A DNA stretch of 50,386 nucleotides, taken from assembly GCA_002319885.1 (NCBI GenBank), contig DCFT01000067.1, positions 1 through 50,386 of the forward strand, written 5' to 3'. How positions within the stretch are numbered: the stretch's first letter is position 1; each line of letters starts with the position of its first letter. The notes beneath the pieces were generated by a model that did not search any database, was not told the DNA's origin, and saw only the letters and a list, made by a program, of their open reading frames with translations. Positions 26,414 through 34,507 of this stretch are shown here, one piece after another. Source of the DNA: Bacteroidales bacterium UBA1797 (lineage in GTDB: Bacteria > Bacteroidota > Bacteroidia > Bacteroidales > VadinHA17). The position numbers and the translations under genes are program-made.

Positions 26414-26842
26414 TCAGTAAGAAATAACTTTATATCCCCGTTTAAGGTATTTCGTAAGAGGCTTACCCATGCCAATGACATCAACCTTACACACCTTAAG
26501 GCTATCCGATACTCCATACATATTTGCACATGCAACACAGGCCTGTACAATTACTCCGTTTTCTTTCATGGAGTTAACCTTTTCTTTAAGAGCTTCATTC
26601 TCAGCAAGAAGTTTTTCTGATGGTCCCCAAACGACAAGAATGACCTGATCAAACCATTTGAATTTCTCTGCAGCAGCAGCATACATCAGACATGATTTCT
26701 CGGCAACGTCAGGATCGCCACTGGCCCACACAACCACAAGGGTGTCTGATGGTCCGGCTATTTTAGTCTGCTGGGCATCAGCTCGTTTTACAACAGATAA
26801 TACGAAAATAAATGCAATAAACAGCAATTTTGTTTTTGACAT
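26414..26842 (-). CDS. Secreted DsrE-family protein
   Basis: 142 residues. A signal peptide (about 1-24, LLFIAFIFVLSVVKRADAQ) precedes a DsrE/TusD-like alpha/beta domain: LVVVWASGDPDVAEKSCLMYAAAA, DQVILVVWGPSEKLLAENEALKEKV, NGVIVQACVACANMYG. Cytoplasmic DsrE proteins relay sulfur through a Cys at the position of the ACVACA loop. Here Cys102 and Cys105 form a CxxC with Cys51 and Cys118 also present, so in an exported protein disulfide or metal chemistry is as likely as sulfur transfer. It has no sulfur-oxidation neighbours. The next gene (27115, plus strand) is divergent. Confidence 0.88.
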   Translation of the reverse strand: MSKTKLLFIAFIFVLSVVKRADAQQTKIAGPSDTLVVVWASGDPDVAEKSCLMYAAAAEKFKWFDQVILVVWGPSEKLLAENEALKEKVNSMKENGVIVQACVACANMYGVSDSLKVCKVDVIGMGKPLTKYLKRGYKVISY

Positions 26843-27114
26843 CGTGGTATAATTTATTGATTATTAATGATTACAATATGCTACAACAAGATAGATCAAA
26901 TAAGGTTTTTAAAATCATCATAAAAGTTCTAAGACAATACACTTTTATCCGGCATGCCGGCAAAAAATATTTTTCCTGGAATTATATCCCTCATTATGCC
27001 TGTATTTCGTAACTTTAATAAAACGATACTGACAGTTTATTTCCGTTTATGTTTTATACTGGTAATTATTTGGGTAAGTCGGACAAAAGAGAATATATAA
27101 ATAATCTATCTGTT

Positions 27115-27321
27115 ATGGAATACTTTGTTGCTCAAAAGATTAAGGAGGCCTGGGGAAAAGAGCCATGCAATCATCCGCATATCGAGAAGGAATATTATTC
27201 TGGTGCTTTTCTAATAAACTATGTTTGCACCCGGTGTGGAAAAGAATTTACAATTGCTGAGAAACTTGAAATGGATCAGACCAGGGTGAAAGATAAAAAT
27301 AAGACAGGCATACCAGCTTAA
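27115..27321 (+). CDS. Small zinc-ribbon-like protein of unknown function
   Basis: 68 residues from the ATG at 27115; the frame is open from 27049, but the 22 extra residues look like leader sequence. An N-terminal helix (VAQKIKEAWG) is followed by Cys18, His20 and His22 in PCNHPH, and by CTRCGKEF with Cys38 and Cys41, a likely four-ligand zinc site. No known family is recognised. The coding potential rests on the paired motif and sensible composition. It lies alone between the DsrE gene and the two-component operon. Confidence 0.62.
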   Translation: MEYFVAQKIKEAWGKEPCNHPHIEKEYYSGAFLINYVCTRCGKEFTIAEKLEMDQTRVKDKNKTGIPA

Positions 27322-27400
27322 ATGAAAATGACGCCGAAATTTCTATTCTGTCTTAACCTGATTTTTCTGGCCATCCATGGCGGTGTTAAGGATAATTTAT

Positions 27401-28105
27401 TTATGAATTTTGTTCCGGTACCAGAAAAAGGTATCCGTTTCCTTTTAGTGTGATTATCTCTATTGATTTGTCAACACTGAAATAATGTCTCAGTTTCCTT
27501 ATGTAGACATCGAGATTCCTTGAATTAAAATATGAGTCGTCGCCCCAAATCGTTATTAAAAGATCTTTTCTGGCTGTTACCTTGTTCCTGTTTGCACAAA
27601 GCATTTTCAGCAACTGCATATCCCTGTTCGATAGTTTGATTGTGCCTGTTGGTGATTGAAGCTCATACCGTAACTGATCAAAACTGAATGAACCGATCAT
27701 TAAAGTGCCTGTATCGATATTGTTATCCCTTCTTGTCTTTCCTAGGTCAAGCTGGTTTTTGATTCGGGCAACGAGTTCCTCAATGCTGAAAGGCTTTTTT
27801 ATGTAATCTGTTCCTCCTGATTCAAATCCCATCACAAGGCTTGCTGTATCAGTCTTTGCCGTGAGGAAAATTACCGGCAGATTGGGAGACATTCCTCTGA
27901 TAGTTCTGCACAGACTGAAACCATCAACATTTGGAAGCATTATATCGAGTATACAAATATCGGGAGTGTAGTTTTCAAGACCAGAGATAACATTTGCCCC
28001 ATCACTCACCCAGGTAACGGTATAGCCTAGATTCTCAAGAGTATCACTCACTATCCTTCCCAGAGACTGCTCATCTTCAATATAGTAAATCTTTATTTTT
28101 TTCAT
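27401..28105 (-). CDS. OmpR-family response regulator
   Basis: 234 residues. The receiver domain (about 3-118) has acidic Glu10-Asp11, the phospho-acceptor Asp54 in ICILDIMLPNVDG and Lys104 in YIKKPF. The winged-helix domain (about 135-230) shows KLSNRDMQLLKMLCANRNKVTARKDLL and SRNLDVYIRKLRHYF with the closing beta-hairpin LKGNGYLFLV. It is the second gene of an operon, overlapping the kinase gene by 4 bp (ATGA). OmpR-type regulators bind tandem repeats spaced about 10-11 bp as dimers. Such repeats lie in the divergent promoter region at 29631-29669, so the adjacent GLPGLI operon is the likely target. Confidence 0.95.
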   Translation of the reverse strand: MKKIKIYYIEDEQSLGRIVSDTLENLGYTVTWVSDGANVISGLENYTPDICILDIMLPNVDGFSLCRTIRGMSPNLPVIFLTAKTDTASLVMGFESGGTDYIKKPFSIEELVARIKNQLDLGKTRRDNNIDTGTLMIGSFSFDQLRYELQSPTGTIKLSNRDMQLLKMLCANRNKVTARKDLLITIWGDDSYFNSRNLDVYIRKLRHYFSVDKSIEIITLKGNGYLFLVPEQNS

Positions 28106-29580
28106 TGTATTCCGGGGAATTTAAGAATAAATGAACATCCCTGCCGGAGGTTTCTGACTTCTATGCTTCCTTTATGCAGTTTCATAACAAGTGAAGCAAA
28201 ATTTAACCCAAGACCATATCCTTTTACATTATGAATATTATCAGACGGCAGTCTGAAAAATTTTTCAAATATCTTCTTTTGATATTCTTCCGGTATGCCA
28301 GGTCCGTTGTCATTTATTTCAACGATTATATCTTCTCCAAGCCTGTCAGCAGTTATTGTTATAACCGGTTCTTTATCACAATATTTAATGCTGTTGTCAA
28401 TCAGGTTAATCAGCACACCTTTAATATACAGAGGATCGCCTGATATTGTAAGATTATCTTCTCTGCTGTTAAATTCAATTGTTCCTTCAGAATTGAGTTT
28501 ACTGTTCATGGTTTCAACTACATCTTCAATAAGGTGGTTCAGATTAATATCACTGAGTTCCAGTGGATGTTCTTTCTGTTCAAGCAGCGTATGATCCAGT
28601 ACCCTGTTGATCAGTTCTCCGAGTCTTTGAGTTTCCGCTGAAGCCAGCCTGAGATATTCCTCCATTTTCTCAGGCTCTTTTTTCATATTAAATTTGCCGA
28701 GTGCTTCAAGTGCTATCATAATGGTTGAAACAGGCGTTTTAAGCTCATGGGTAATATTATTCACAAACTCGGTACGGAGGTTATTCAAAATCATATGATT
28801 TCTAAGGCTCCGGTATGCTATAATAAATGCAAGGGCAGTAATGAATACCAGCACCAAACCAAAAATAATCTGGGTCAATATCCTTCCAAGCAGATAATCC
28901 CGGTATCCTGCGATGGCTGCTCCGGGAAGAGAAAGTTCATGAATGGGTTCAACAACAATTTCCTCTCCCTGTCTTAAATGCCCGGTATCTGATTTTCCTG
29001 AAATCCAGGAAATATTGAATTTCATGCCATTGGCCAAAACTCTCTGATGAAAATATTTCTTAAATTTTGAAGTGTCTATTTTTTCGGATAATTCCTCCTC
29101 AGGATTTTGCATGTTAACAGTATCGCCTGTATGGGCAATAATTAGCTTCAGACTTTTTAACAACATTTCATCAGGCAATCCATTCCGCTTTGCTAACATA
29201 GTGTTTTTGCCTGTAGAATCTCTTCCCTGTTTTATCTTCACAGTAACCACAGTAGTATCATTCAATGATTCTCCGTGATTACTTCCTGTTGTTTTTGACA
29301 TCCAGATTACTTTTTTCCCCGCAGAATCTGAACGAATCATCCTGTGATCCATTATTATGATCCTGTTTTCAGATAAAACGGGATCTATATAAGTCTTGAA
29401 TAATAAGGTATCGAGTACTTCATCATGTGATTTTAAATAGAATCCTGTTAGCTCCTTTAAAAGCAGGTTTTTTTCTTCATGGTACTGCGAAAAGAGCCAT
29501 TGAATGACAAAACCTGTCAGCAGCAGCTGGCTTGATATCATCAATACCAATATCCTTTTATGTCTGGTCTCCTTTTTCAT
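28102..29580 (-). CDS. Membrane sensor histidine kinase
   Basis: 492 residues. The first helix (about 10-31) and second helix (about 236-256) enclose a periplasmic sensor region of about 200 residues with no recognised domain. The HisKA box VNNITHELKTPVST carries the phospho-acceptor near His278. The ATPase domain has N box LINLIDNSIKYC, G1 DNGPGIPEE, F box FEKFFRLP and G2 GYGLGLNFA. It overlaps the response regulator gene by 4 bp. The layout, and divergence from an envelope-protein operon, resembles RprX/RprY-like envelope-sensing pairs in Bacteroidota, but the signal is unknown. The -7 element upstream implies a short leader of about 9 bases. Confidence 0.95.
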   Translation of the reverse strand: MKKETRHKRILVLMISSQLLLTGFVIQWLFSQYHEEKNLLLKELTGFYLKSHDEVLDTLLFKTYIDPVLSENRIIIMDHRMIRSDSAGKKVIWMSKTTGSNHGESLNDTTVVTVKIKQGRDSTGKNTMLAKRNGLPDEMLLKSLKLIIAHTGDTVNMQNPEEELSEKIDTSKFKKYFHQRVLANGMKFNISWISGKSDTGHLRQGEEIVVEPIHELSLPGAAIAGYRDYLLGRILTQIIFGLVLVFITALAFIIAYRSLRNHMILNNLRTEFVNNITHELKTPVSTIMIALEALGKFNMKKEPEKMEEYLRLASAETQRLGELINRVLDHTLLEQKEHPLELSDINLNHLIEDVVETMNSKLNSEGTIEFNSREDNLTISGDPLYIKGVLINLIDNSIKYCDKEPVITITADRLGEDIIVEINDNGPGIPEEYQKKIFEKFFRLPSDNIHNVKGYGLGLNFASLVMKLHKGSIEVRNLRQGCSFILKFPGIQ

Positions 29581-29595
29581 ATAAATTACTGATCA

Positions 29596-29603
29596 CAAAG
29601 ATA
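29596..29603 (-). promoter_or_regulatory. -7 element of the two-component operon
   Basis: TATCTTTG on the minus strand, a full match to TAnnTTTG, 16 bp upstream of the kinase ATG at 29580. No -33 TTG at ideal spacing. The phased repeats at 29631 lie upstream of it, so autoregulation from the same operator is possible. Confidence 0.45.
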
Positions 29604-29630
29604 CTATCCCATAATGATTATGCAGACATC

Positions 29631-29669
29631 ATTAACCTTAATTAACCTTGTTTACCTTAATCTTAACCC
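29631..29669. promoter_or_regulatory. Helically phased ACCTT repeats, candidate OmpR-type operator
   Basis: ATTAACCTT occurs at 29631-29639 and 29641-29649, then TTTACCTT at 29651-29658 and TTAACCC at 29663-29669. The ACC cores start at 29635, 29645, 29654 and 29665, spaced 10, 9 and 11 bp. The last unit ends at the position where the -33 element of the -7 box at 29690 should be, and no TTG is present there. This is the geometry of a regulator that replaces the -33 contact. Confidence 0.6.
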
Positions 29670-29689
29670 ACTCTTCTGAAGCTGTGAGT

Positions 29690-29697
29690 TATTTTTG
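29690..29697 (+). promoter_or_regulatory. -7 element of the GLPGLI operon
   Basis: TATTTTTG, a full match to TAnnTTTG, 18 bp upstream of the ATG at 29715. The expected -33 site (about 29667-29669) reads CCC, so the promoter should depend on an activator bound at the adjacent repeats. Confidence 0.5.
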
Positions 29698-29714
29698 AGA
29701 AAAAAATAAACCAT

Positions 29715-30488
29715 ATGAAAGCAAAATTATTCGCAATGTCTTTAACTATGTTATCAGTGATTGCATGGGGACAGGAAAAATCTGTTGAAAATATTTCATC
29801 GGGCAGGATTTACTATGAAGAGAAGATCAAACTTGATATAAAGCTTGAGGGAGATGCATCTCAATATTCTGATATGCTTCCCAAAGAGAGAAAAACAGAA
29901 AAGATATTGTCTTTTTCAAATGAAGCCACATTATTTGAGAACAGCAAAGATATTGCTGATGAAATGACGCAGGAGCCGCATGAAGGTGTTAATGTTAAAA
30001 TGATAATCGGAGGCGACGATGTGATCTATACGGATCTGAAAAACCAGAAGATCATAGAACAGCGAGAATTCATGAACAGGATGTTTCTTGTCGGGAAGGA
30101 GCTTCCTGTTGCTGACTGGAAACTTACGGGTAATCAAAAGGTTATCCTGGGCTATCCTTGTATGGAAGCGACGAAACAGGATACAGCCGGTGTAACGACA
30201 ACTGTATGGTTTGCTTCGTCATTAACTGTAAAGGGAGGTCCGGCCGGATTTTGTAATCTTCCGGGGATGGTCCTCGAAGTAAATGTCAACGATGGATCCC
30301 ATACATTTCTCGCAAAATCAATAGAACCTGTTGTTCCAGGAGAACTTAAGATTAAAAAGCCGGGTGAAGGGAAAAAAGTCACGGAAGCTGAGTACAAAAA
30401 AATTGTATCAGAAAAGATGAAAGAGATGGGAATGGATGATGACAAACCTGGTGACGGAGCACATGTGAGAATAATTATTAAGAATTAA
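29715..30488 (+). CDS. GLPGLI family protein
   Basis: 257 residues with a signal peptide (about 1-19, ending WGQE). The family-naming motif appears as FCNLPGMVLEVNVNDG near residue 180, preceded by the typical blocks SGRIYYEEKI and GYPCMEATKQDTAGVTTTVWFASSL. The C-terminal 55 residues are highly charged (KKPGEGKKVTEAEYKK). GLPGLI proteins are secreted or periplasmic Bacteroidota proteins of unknown function, and often precede a TonB-receptor-like barrel gene. Here the next gene starts 10 bp downstream. It is expected to be controlled by the divergent two-component system through the phased repeats upstream. Confidence 0.92.
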   Translation: MKAKLFAMSLTMLSVIAWGQEKSVENISSGRIYYEEKIKLDIKLEGDASQYSDMLPKERKTEKILSFSNEATLFENSKDIADEMTQEPHEGVNVKMIIGGDDVIYTDLKNQKIIEQREFMNRMFLVGKELPVADWKLTGNQKVILGYPCMEATKQDTAGVTTTVWFASSLTVKGGPAGFCNLPGMVLEVNVNDGSHTFLAKSIEPVVPGELKIKKPGEGKKVTEAEYKKIVSEKMKEMGMDDDKPGDGAHVRIIIKN

Positions 30489-30498
30489 AACCTTCATA

Positions 30499-33252
30499 AT
30501 GAGGACATTTCTGGTTTTTGTTTTTCTTATTGTTGCTACAGCAATTAATGGACAGACTTTTCAGATAAAGGGTGATATCCTTGACGAAAAAGCCGAGCCT
30601 CTTCCTTCTGCAACCGTATTTTTGCTAAGTCCCGCCGACTCAACAATGATCTACTTCGCGGTGGCCGGAACTAATGGCATGTTCGGGATCAGTAATATTA
30701 AGAAAGGCAGTTATCTGCTTCAGATTTCCCTTATCACCTATAAAACGATCTACCGTAACATTTCCTTCCCTTCATCTTACGGGGATGATCTTGGAACAAT
30801 AATTATGATACCACAGCCGGCAGGTCTTAATGAGGTTAAGGTTACGGGAGAGCGGATTCCTGTAAAGATCAGAAAAGACACCATTGAATATGATGCCAGA
30901 GCATTCAGGGTTAAATCTGACGGTGCCGCAGAAGACCTTATAAAGAAGCTGCCGGGAATGGAAGTTGACAGAGCCGGTAATATAAAGGCAATGGGTGAAA
31001 ATGTTAAGAATGTACTTGTTGACGGCAAGGAGTTCTTTGGAAACGACCCGAAAGTTGCCACACGCAACCTGCCCGCTGATGCAATAAATAAAGTACAGCT
31101 GTTTGACAAAAAATCCGACGAATCGCGTTTTACCGGAATAGATGACGGAGAAAGAAACCCTACGCTTAATCTTGTTCTTAATGACAATAAGAAAACCGGG
31201 ATATTTGGCGATGTCACTGCCGGAGGTGGCACTGGAAATCATGCTTTGACCAGCGCCAGAGTCTTCCGGTTCACAAAAAAGATTCAGTTTGCAGGACTTG
31301 GTATGTTCAATAATATAAACGAGTTTGGATTTTCAATCGGTGATTTTATTAATTTCAGTGGAGGAATAGAAGCTCTCTCTTCCGGGTCGGGGCTTGCGCT
31401 TCATTCCGACGACACCAGCTTTCCGGTCAATTTTGGTCAGCCGGTTTATGGATCCGGCTCAAACGGCGCTGCCGGATTGAACTTTTCGGTATCAAAGTCG
31501 GAGAATAACAGGTTCTTTGCCAGTTATCTGGGCAGCGGTTCATCCCGGAAACTTTCTGAGAATTCAACATCACAGTATTTCCAGCCCGATGGATCATATT
31601 TTATCAATGAACAGAAAAATCAGATTAAAAGAGATAGCAGCCACAGATTAAATTTTGGTTGGCGCAGGTTGATCAACGAAAAGCAGAATATTATATTAAA
31701 TGGAAAGGTATCATACAATAGCGCTTCCAATCCGTTAAGCTCGGTGTCGGGAAGTTTTCTAAATGATATCCGGGTTAACTCACTTGATAGAAATACAAAT
31801 GAAATAAAATCAGGACTATCGGGAGATGTTGATGCTTCTTACCTGTTCAGGATCAATGAGGGCAAGACTATTCTCAAGCTTACAGCCACGGGAGGATATT
31901 CCGGCAGCAAATCCAATACAAGATTACTTGACAGAACTGAATATCTTAACCCCTATATGCTAAATACAGACAACCAGTTCTTTAATCTTCATTCTTCTGA
32001 TGAGAATTGGTCAGGAACAGTATCTTTCACACAAAAGATCACCAGGCAATCTTTTATAGATCTCTCCCTGATGTCACGTTACTCGTCTGAGAATATTGAC
32101 AGGAAACAGGGCAACATTTCTGACCTGATGGTACCTATCGACTCACTAAGCCCGGTATTTCAAAAAACTGACAAATATTTACAACCCGCACTGACCTGGA
32201 AATATGCAACAACGAAGTCACTTATCTCTGTTGCTCTTTCAGGATATATCGGAAGCTTCGGTTCGCTTCTTGGAAATGCAGAAAGTAAAATAGCCAGCTA
32301 TTTCTATCTTTCTCCCCGGGCTTCATGGGAATTAAATTATAAGTCGGGGAGGAGGTTAATGGTCGATTATTTAACCGGAGTGAATACCCCTGGAGCAGAA
32401 GAGATGATCCCTGTCGTAAATAACATTAATCCTCTCTCATTATTCTATGGGAACAGGGATCTTCGGCCAGAATACTTTCATAATATGAGGATGTCGTACT
32501 GGCTTTTTGATCAGTTCTCGTTCACAACGCTTCTTGCTACCTTAAATTCAAAGTACACTGTTAATAAAATTAGCTTTTCGGGTTCAGTTGATGAAAATCT
32601 GAGACAGATACTTTCACCTGTGAATGTCAGAGATGATTGGAATAACTCTGTTGATATAGATTTCAGCACACCCGTTCGTCCGCTCGGCATTAAGATGGAT
32701 ATTTCTCTTAGTGAAGCTTACAACAGGGGAAGAGATATTATCAACGGAACGGAGAACATCAACACTAATTTTAATCATAAAATATCACTTACACTTGAAA
32801 ACAGGAAGAAAACTCATTGGGATGTTGAGACAGGAAGTGCTCTGACCATTACTGATTCAAGATACTCAATACAAAAATCGCTCAACAATATCTACCAGGA
32901 TATTTCATGGTTTAGTGAGATAAGATATACCCCGGGAGCACGATTTAGTTTTACGGCTTCAGCCGATATTACCAATTATTCTGCAAAAACCTTCAACAGA
33001 TCACAGATTATTCCTTTGATCGGATCGGAGATAAATTATTATTTTCTAAAAAACCAGAGAGGCGTGCTTACGCTGAAAAGTGTTGACCTTCTGAACCGTA
33101 ATACAGGTATAGAACGTACAAGCGAACTGAGCTATCTGGTGGAGCGCAGGTCGGATATGCTTGGACGGTATATTATTCTCTCATTCAAATACAGATTGAA
33201 TAAGCTGGGAGATAATAAAAACGGAATTGATGTCCAGGTGAAAAGAAGATAG
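30499..33252 (+). CDS. TonB-receptor-like outer-membrane barrel protein
   Basis: 917 residues. A signal peptide (about 1-19) is followed by a carboxypeptidase-regulatory-like beta domain (about 20-95, IKGDILDEKAEPLPSATVFLL). The plug-like domain (about 105-230) has AAEDLIKKLPGMEVDRAGNIKAMGENVKNVLVDGKEFFG. The remaining 680 residues are amphipathic strands of an outer-membrane barrel. No TonB box is evident, and the chain ends in a basic NGIDVQVKRR rather than the usual aromatic C-terminal residue. The class is often annotated as outer membrane beta-barrel or TonB-dependent receptor. It forms an operon with the GLPGLI gene (10-bp gap), so the two products probably act together in the envelope. 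The ligand is unknown. Confidence 0.9.
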   Translation: MRTFLVFVFLIVATAINGQTFQIKGDILDEKAEPLPSATVFLLSPADSTMIYFAVAGTNGMFGISNIKKGSYLLQISLITYKTIYRNISFPSSYGDDLGTIIMIPQPAGLNEVKVTGERIPVKIRKDTIEYDARAFRVKSDGAAEDLIKKLPGMEVDRAGNIKAMGENVKNVLVDGKEFFGNDPKVATRNLPADAINKVQLFDKKSDESRFTGIDDGERNPTLNLVLNDNKKTGIFGDVTAGGGTGNHALTSARVFRFTKKIQFAGLGMFNNINEFGFSIGDFINFSGGIEALSSGSGLALHSDDTSFPVNFGQPVYGSGSNGAAGLNFSVSKSENNRFFASYLGSGSSRKLSENSTSQYFQPDGSYFINEQKNQIKRDSSHRLNFGWRRLINEKQNIILNGKVSYNSASNPLSSVSGSFLNDIRVNSLDRNTNEIKSGLSGDVDASYLFRINEGKTILKLTATGGYSGSKSNTRLLDRTEYLNPYMLNTDNQFFNLHSSDENWSGTVSFTQKITRQSFIDLSLMSRYSSENIDRKQGNISDLMVPIDSLSPVFQKTDKYLQPALTWKYATTKSLISVALSGYIGSFGSLLGNAESKIASYFYLSPRASWELNYKSGRRLMVDYLTGVNTPGAEEMIPVVNNINPLSLFYGNRDLRPEYFHNMRMSYWLFDQFSFTTLLATLNSKYTVNKISFSGSVDENLRQILSPVNVRDDWNNSVDIDFSTPVRPLGIKMDISLSEAYNRGRDIINGTENINTNFNHKISLTLENRKKTHWDVETGSALTITDSRYSIQKSLNNIYQDISWFSEIRYTPGARFSFTASADITNYSAKTFNRSQIIPLIGSEINYYFLKNQRGVLTLKSVDLLNRNTGIERTSELSYLVERRSDMLGRYIILSFKYRLNKLGDNKNGIDVQVKRR

Positions 33253-33380
33253 ATTGTTTGTCATAAAAGACCGTACCTCTTTGTTTTGTATATCTTCAGC
33301 CCGCTGATTCAGTCGGGAAAACAAGTGGATGAGGCAATGAGGATAATATAAGGCTTTAAATAAAAACTTATATTTATCTT

Positions 33381-33414
33381 GTTATGAGTTTTTATATTAA
33401 TTTTAAGTCATAAC
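33381..33414. promoter_or_regulatory. Inverted repeat GTTATGA/TCATAAC upstream of the sterol-reductase gene
   Basis: GTTATGA at 33381-33387 and TCATAAC at 33408-33414 are perfect 7-bp arms around a 20-bp AT-rich centre, ending 8 bp before the ATG at 33423. It could be an operator or leader hairpin. It is short enough to be chance. Confidence 0.25.
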
Positions 33415-33422
33415 TCTTTTAT

Positions 33423-34502
33423 ATGGACAAAATTCTGGGTTTTCTGGCTCCTGTGATAATTTCTGTAGTAGTATTTATTCTGAATACTTTATTGCCGGGC
33501 AGATGGGTAACCGGATATATTACAAAGACAAATTCCACGGAAAAAATGCGATATCACTTAAATGGTATGCAGGTTTTCCTCTCCATAATTTTATTATGGT
33601 TTTTATCAGGATATTTTAAAATCATTCCTTTTGACTGGCTATACAATTACAGGTGGTATGGTCTTGCAGGTGCATTTTTATCGGGTGTCGTTTTTTCAGT
33701 AGCAGTTGTAGTCAGGTATCCTCCTGTAAATAAGTCATTTCTGAAGGATCTGTTTTTTGGAAGAATAGAAAACCTTCAGGTTTGGGGAGGACTTGCCGAT
33801 GCAAAAATGTGGTTGTATCTGACCGGAGCAATTATGCTGGAATTAAATGCTTTAAGTTTTACAGCTCACCATTGGATGTTATATGGAGCTGAGGCTTCAC
33901 CAGGTATATATCTTTCGGCGGGCTTACTCACTTACTTCGTAGTTGATTATTTTATTTTTGAAGAGGTTCATCTCTATACTTATGATTTGTTCGCGGAAAG
34001 AGTCGGATTCAAGTTAGGATGGGGATGTCTTGTCTTTTATCCGTATTTTTATCCCGTTTTTTTATGGTCCACCGTAAACATGCCTGATCCTCATACACCG
34101 GAATGGTTATTACTGATATATGTTTTTATTTTCTTTACCGGCTGGGTTTTATCGCGGGGTGCTAATATGCAGAAGTATTTTTTTAAAAGAGACCCGGAGA
34201 AGGCTTTCCTGAGCATCAGGCCTGAAACGATTACAGATGGCAATAATGCTTTGCTGGTAAATGGATTCTGGGGGATCAGCCGGCACATAAATTATTCAGG
34301 AGAAATACTAATGGCCTCAGGAATAATCCTTTGCACAGGCTATCCTGCTTTGATCTGGCCCTGGCTATATCCATTATATTATGTCATCATGTTGACCGGC
34401 CGTCAGCATGACGACGATAAAAGATGTGCATTAAAGTACGGAGAGCTCTGGCAAACGTATAAGAAAAAGGTTCCTTACCGTATCATACCCTGGATCTATT
34501 GA
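33423..34502 (+). CDS. ERG4/ERG24 (sterol reductase) family membrane protein
   Basis: 359 residues with 8-10 membrane segments. The family's first signature region appears as DLFFGRIENLQVWG. The C-terminal region carries NGFWGISRHINYSGEI, then IMLTGRQHDDDKRCALKYGELWQTYKKKVPYRIIPWIY. This matches the second ERG4/ERG24 signature (R-x2-R-D-x2-[HKR]-C-x2-K-Y-G), except that the second Arg is Asp. Eukaryotic members (C14 reductase, DHCR7, ERG4) reduce sterol double bonds with NADPH, and a minority of bacteria carry homologues. No sterol synthesis gene (squalene epoxidase, oxidosqualene cyclase) is in the window, so an imported sterol or another isoprenoid is as likely a substrate. The stop lies 5 bp from the convergent SDR gene. 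Confidence 0.85.
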   Translation: MDKILGFLAPVIISVVVFILNTLLPGRWVTGYITKTNSTEKMRYHLNGMQVFLSIILLWFLSGYFKIIPFDWLYNYRWYGLAGAFLSGVVFSVAVVVRYPPVNKSFLKDLFFGRIENLQVWGGLADAKMWLYLTGAIMLELNALSFTAHHWMLYGAEASPGIYLSAGLLTYFVVDYFIFEEVHLYTYDLFAERVGFKLGWGCLVFYPYFYPVFLWSTVNMPDPHTPEWLLLIYVFIFFTGWVLSRGANMQKYFFKRDPEKAFLSIRPETITDGNNALLVNGFWGISRHINYSGEILMASGIILCTGYPALIWPWLYPLYYVIMLTGRQHDDDKRCALKYGELWQTYKKKVPYRIIPWIY

Positions 34503-34507
34503 TTAGT

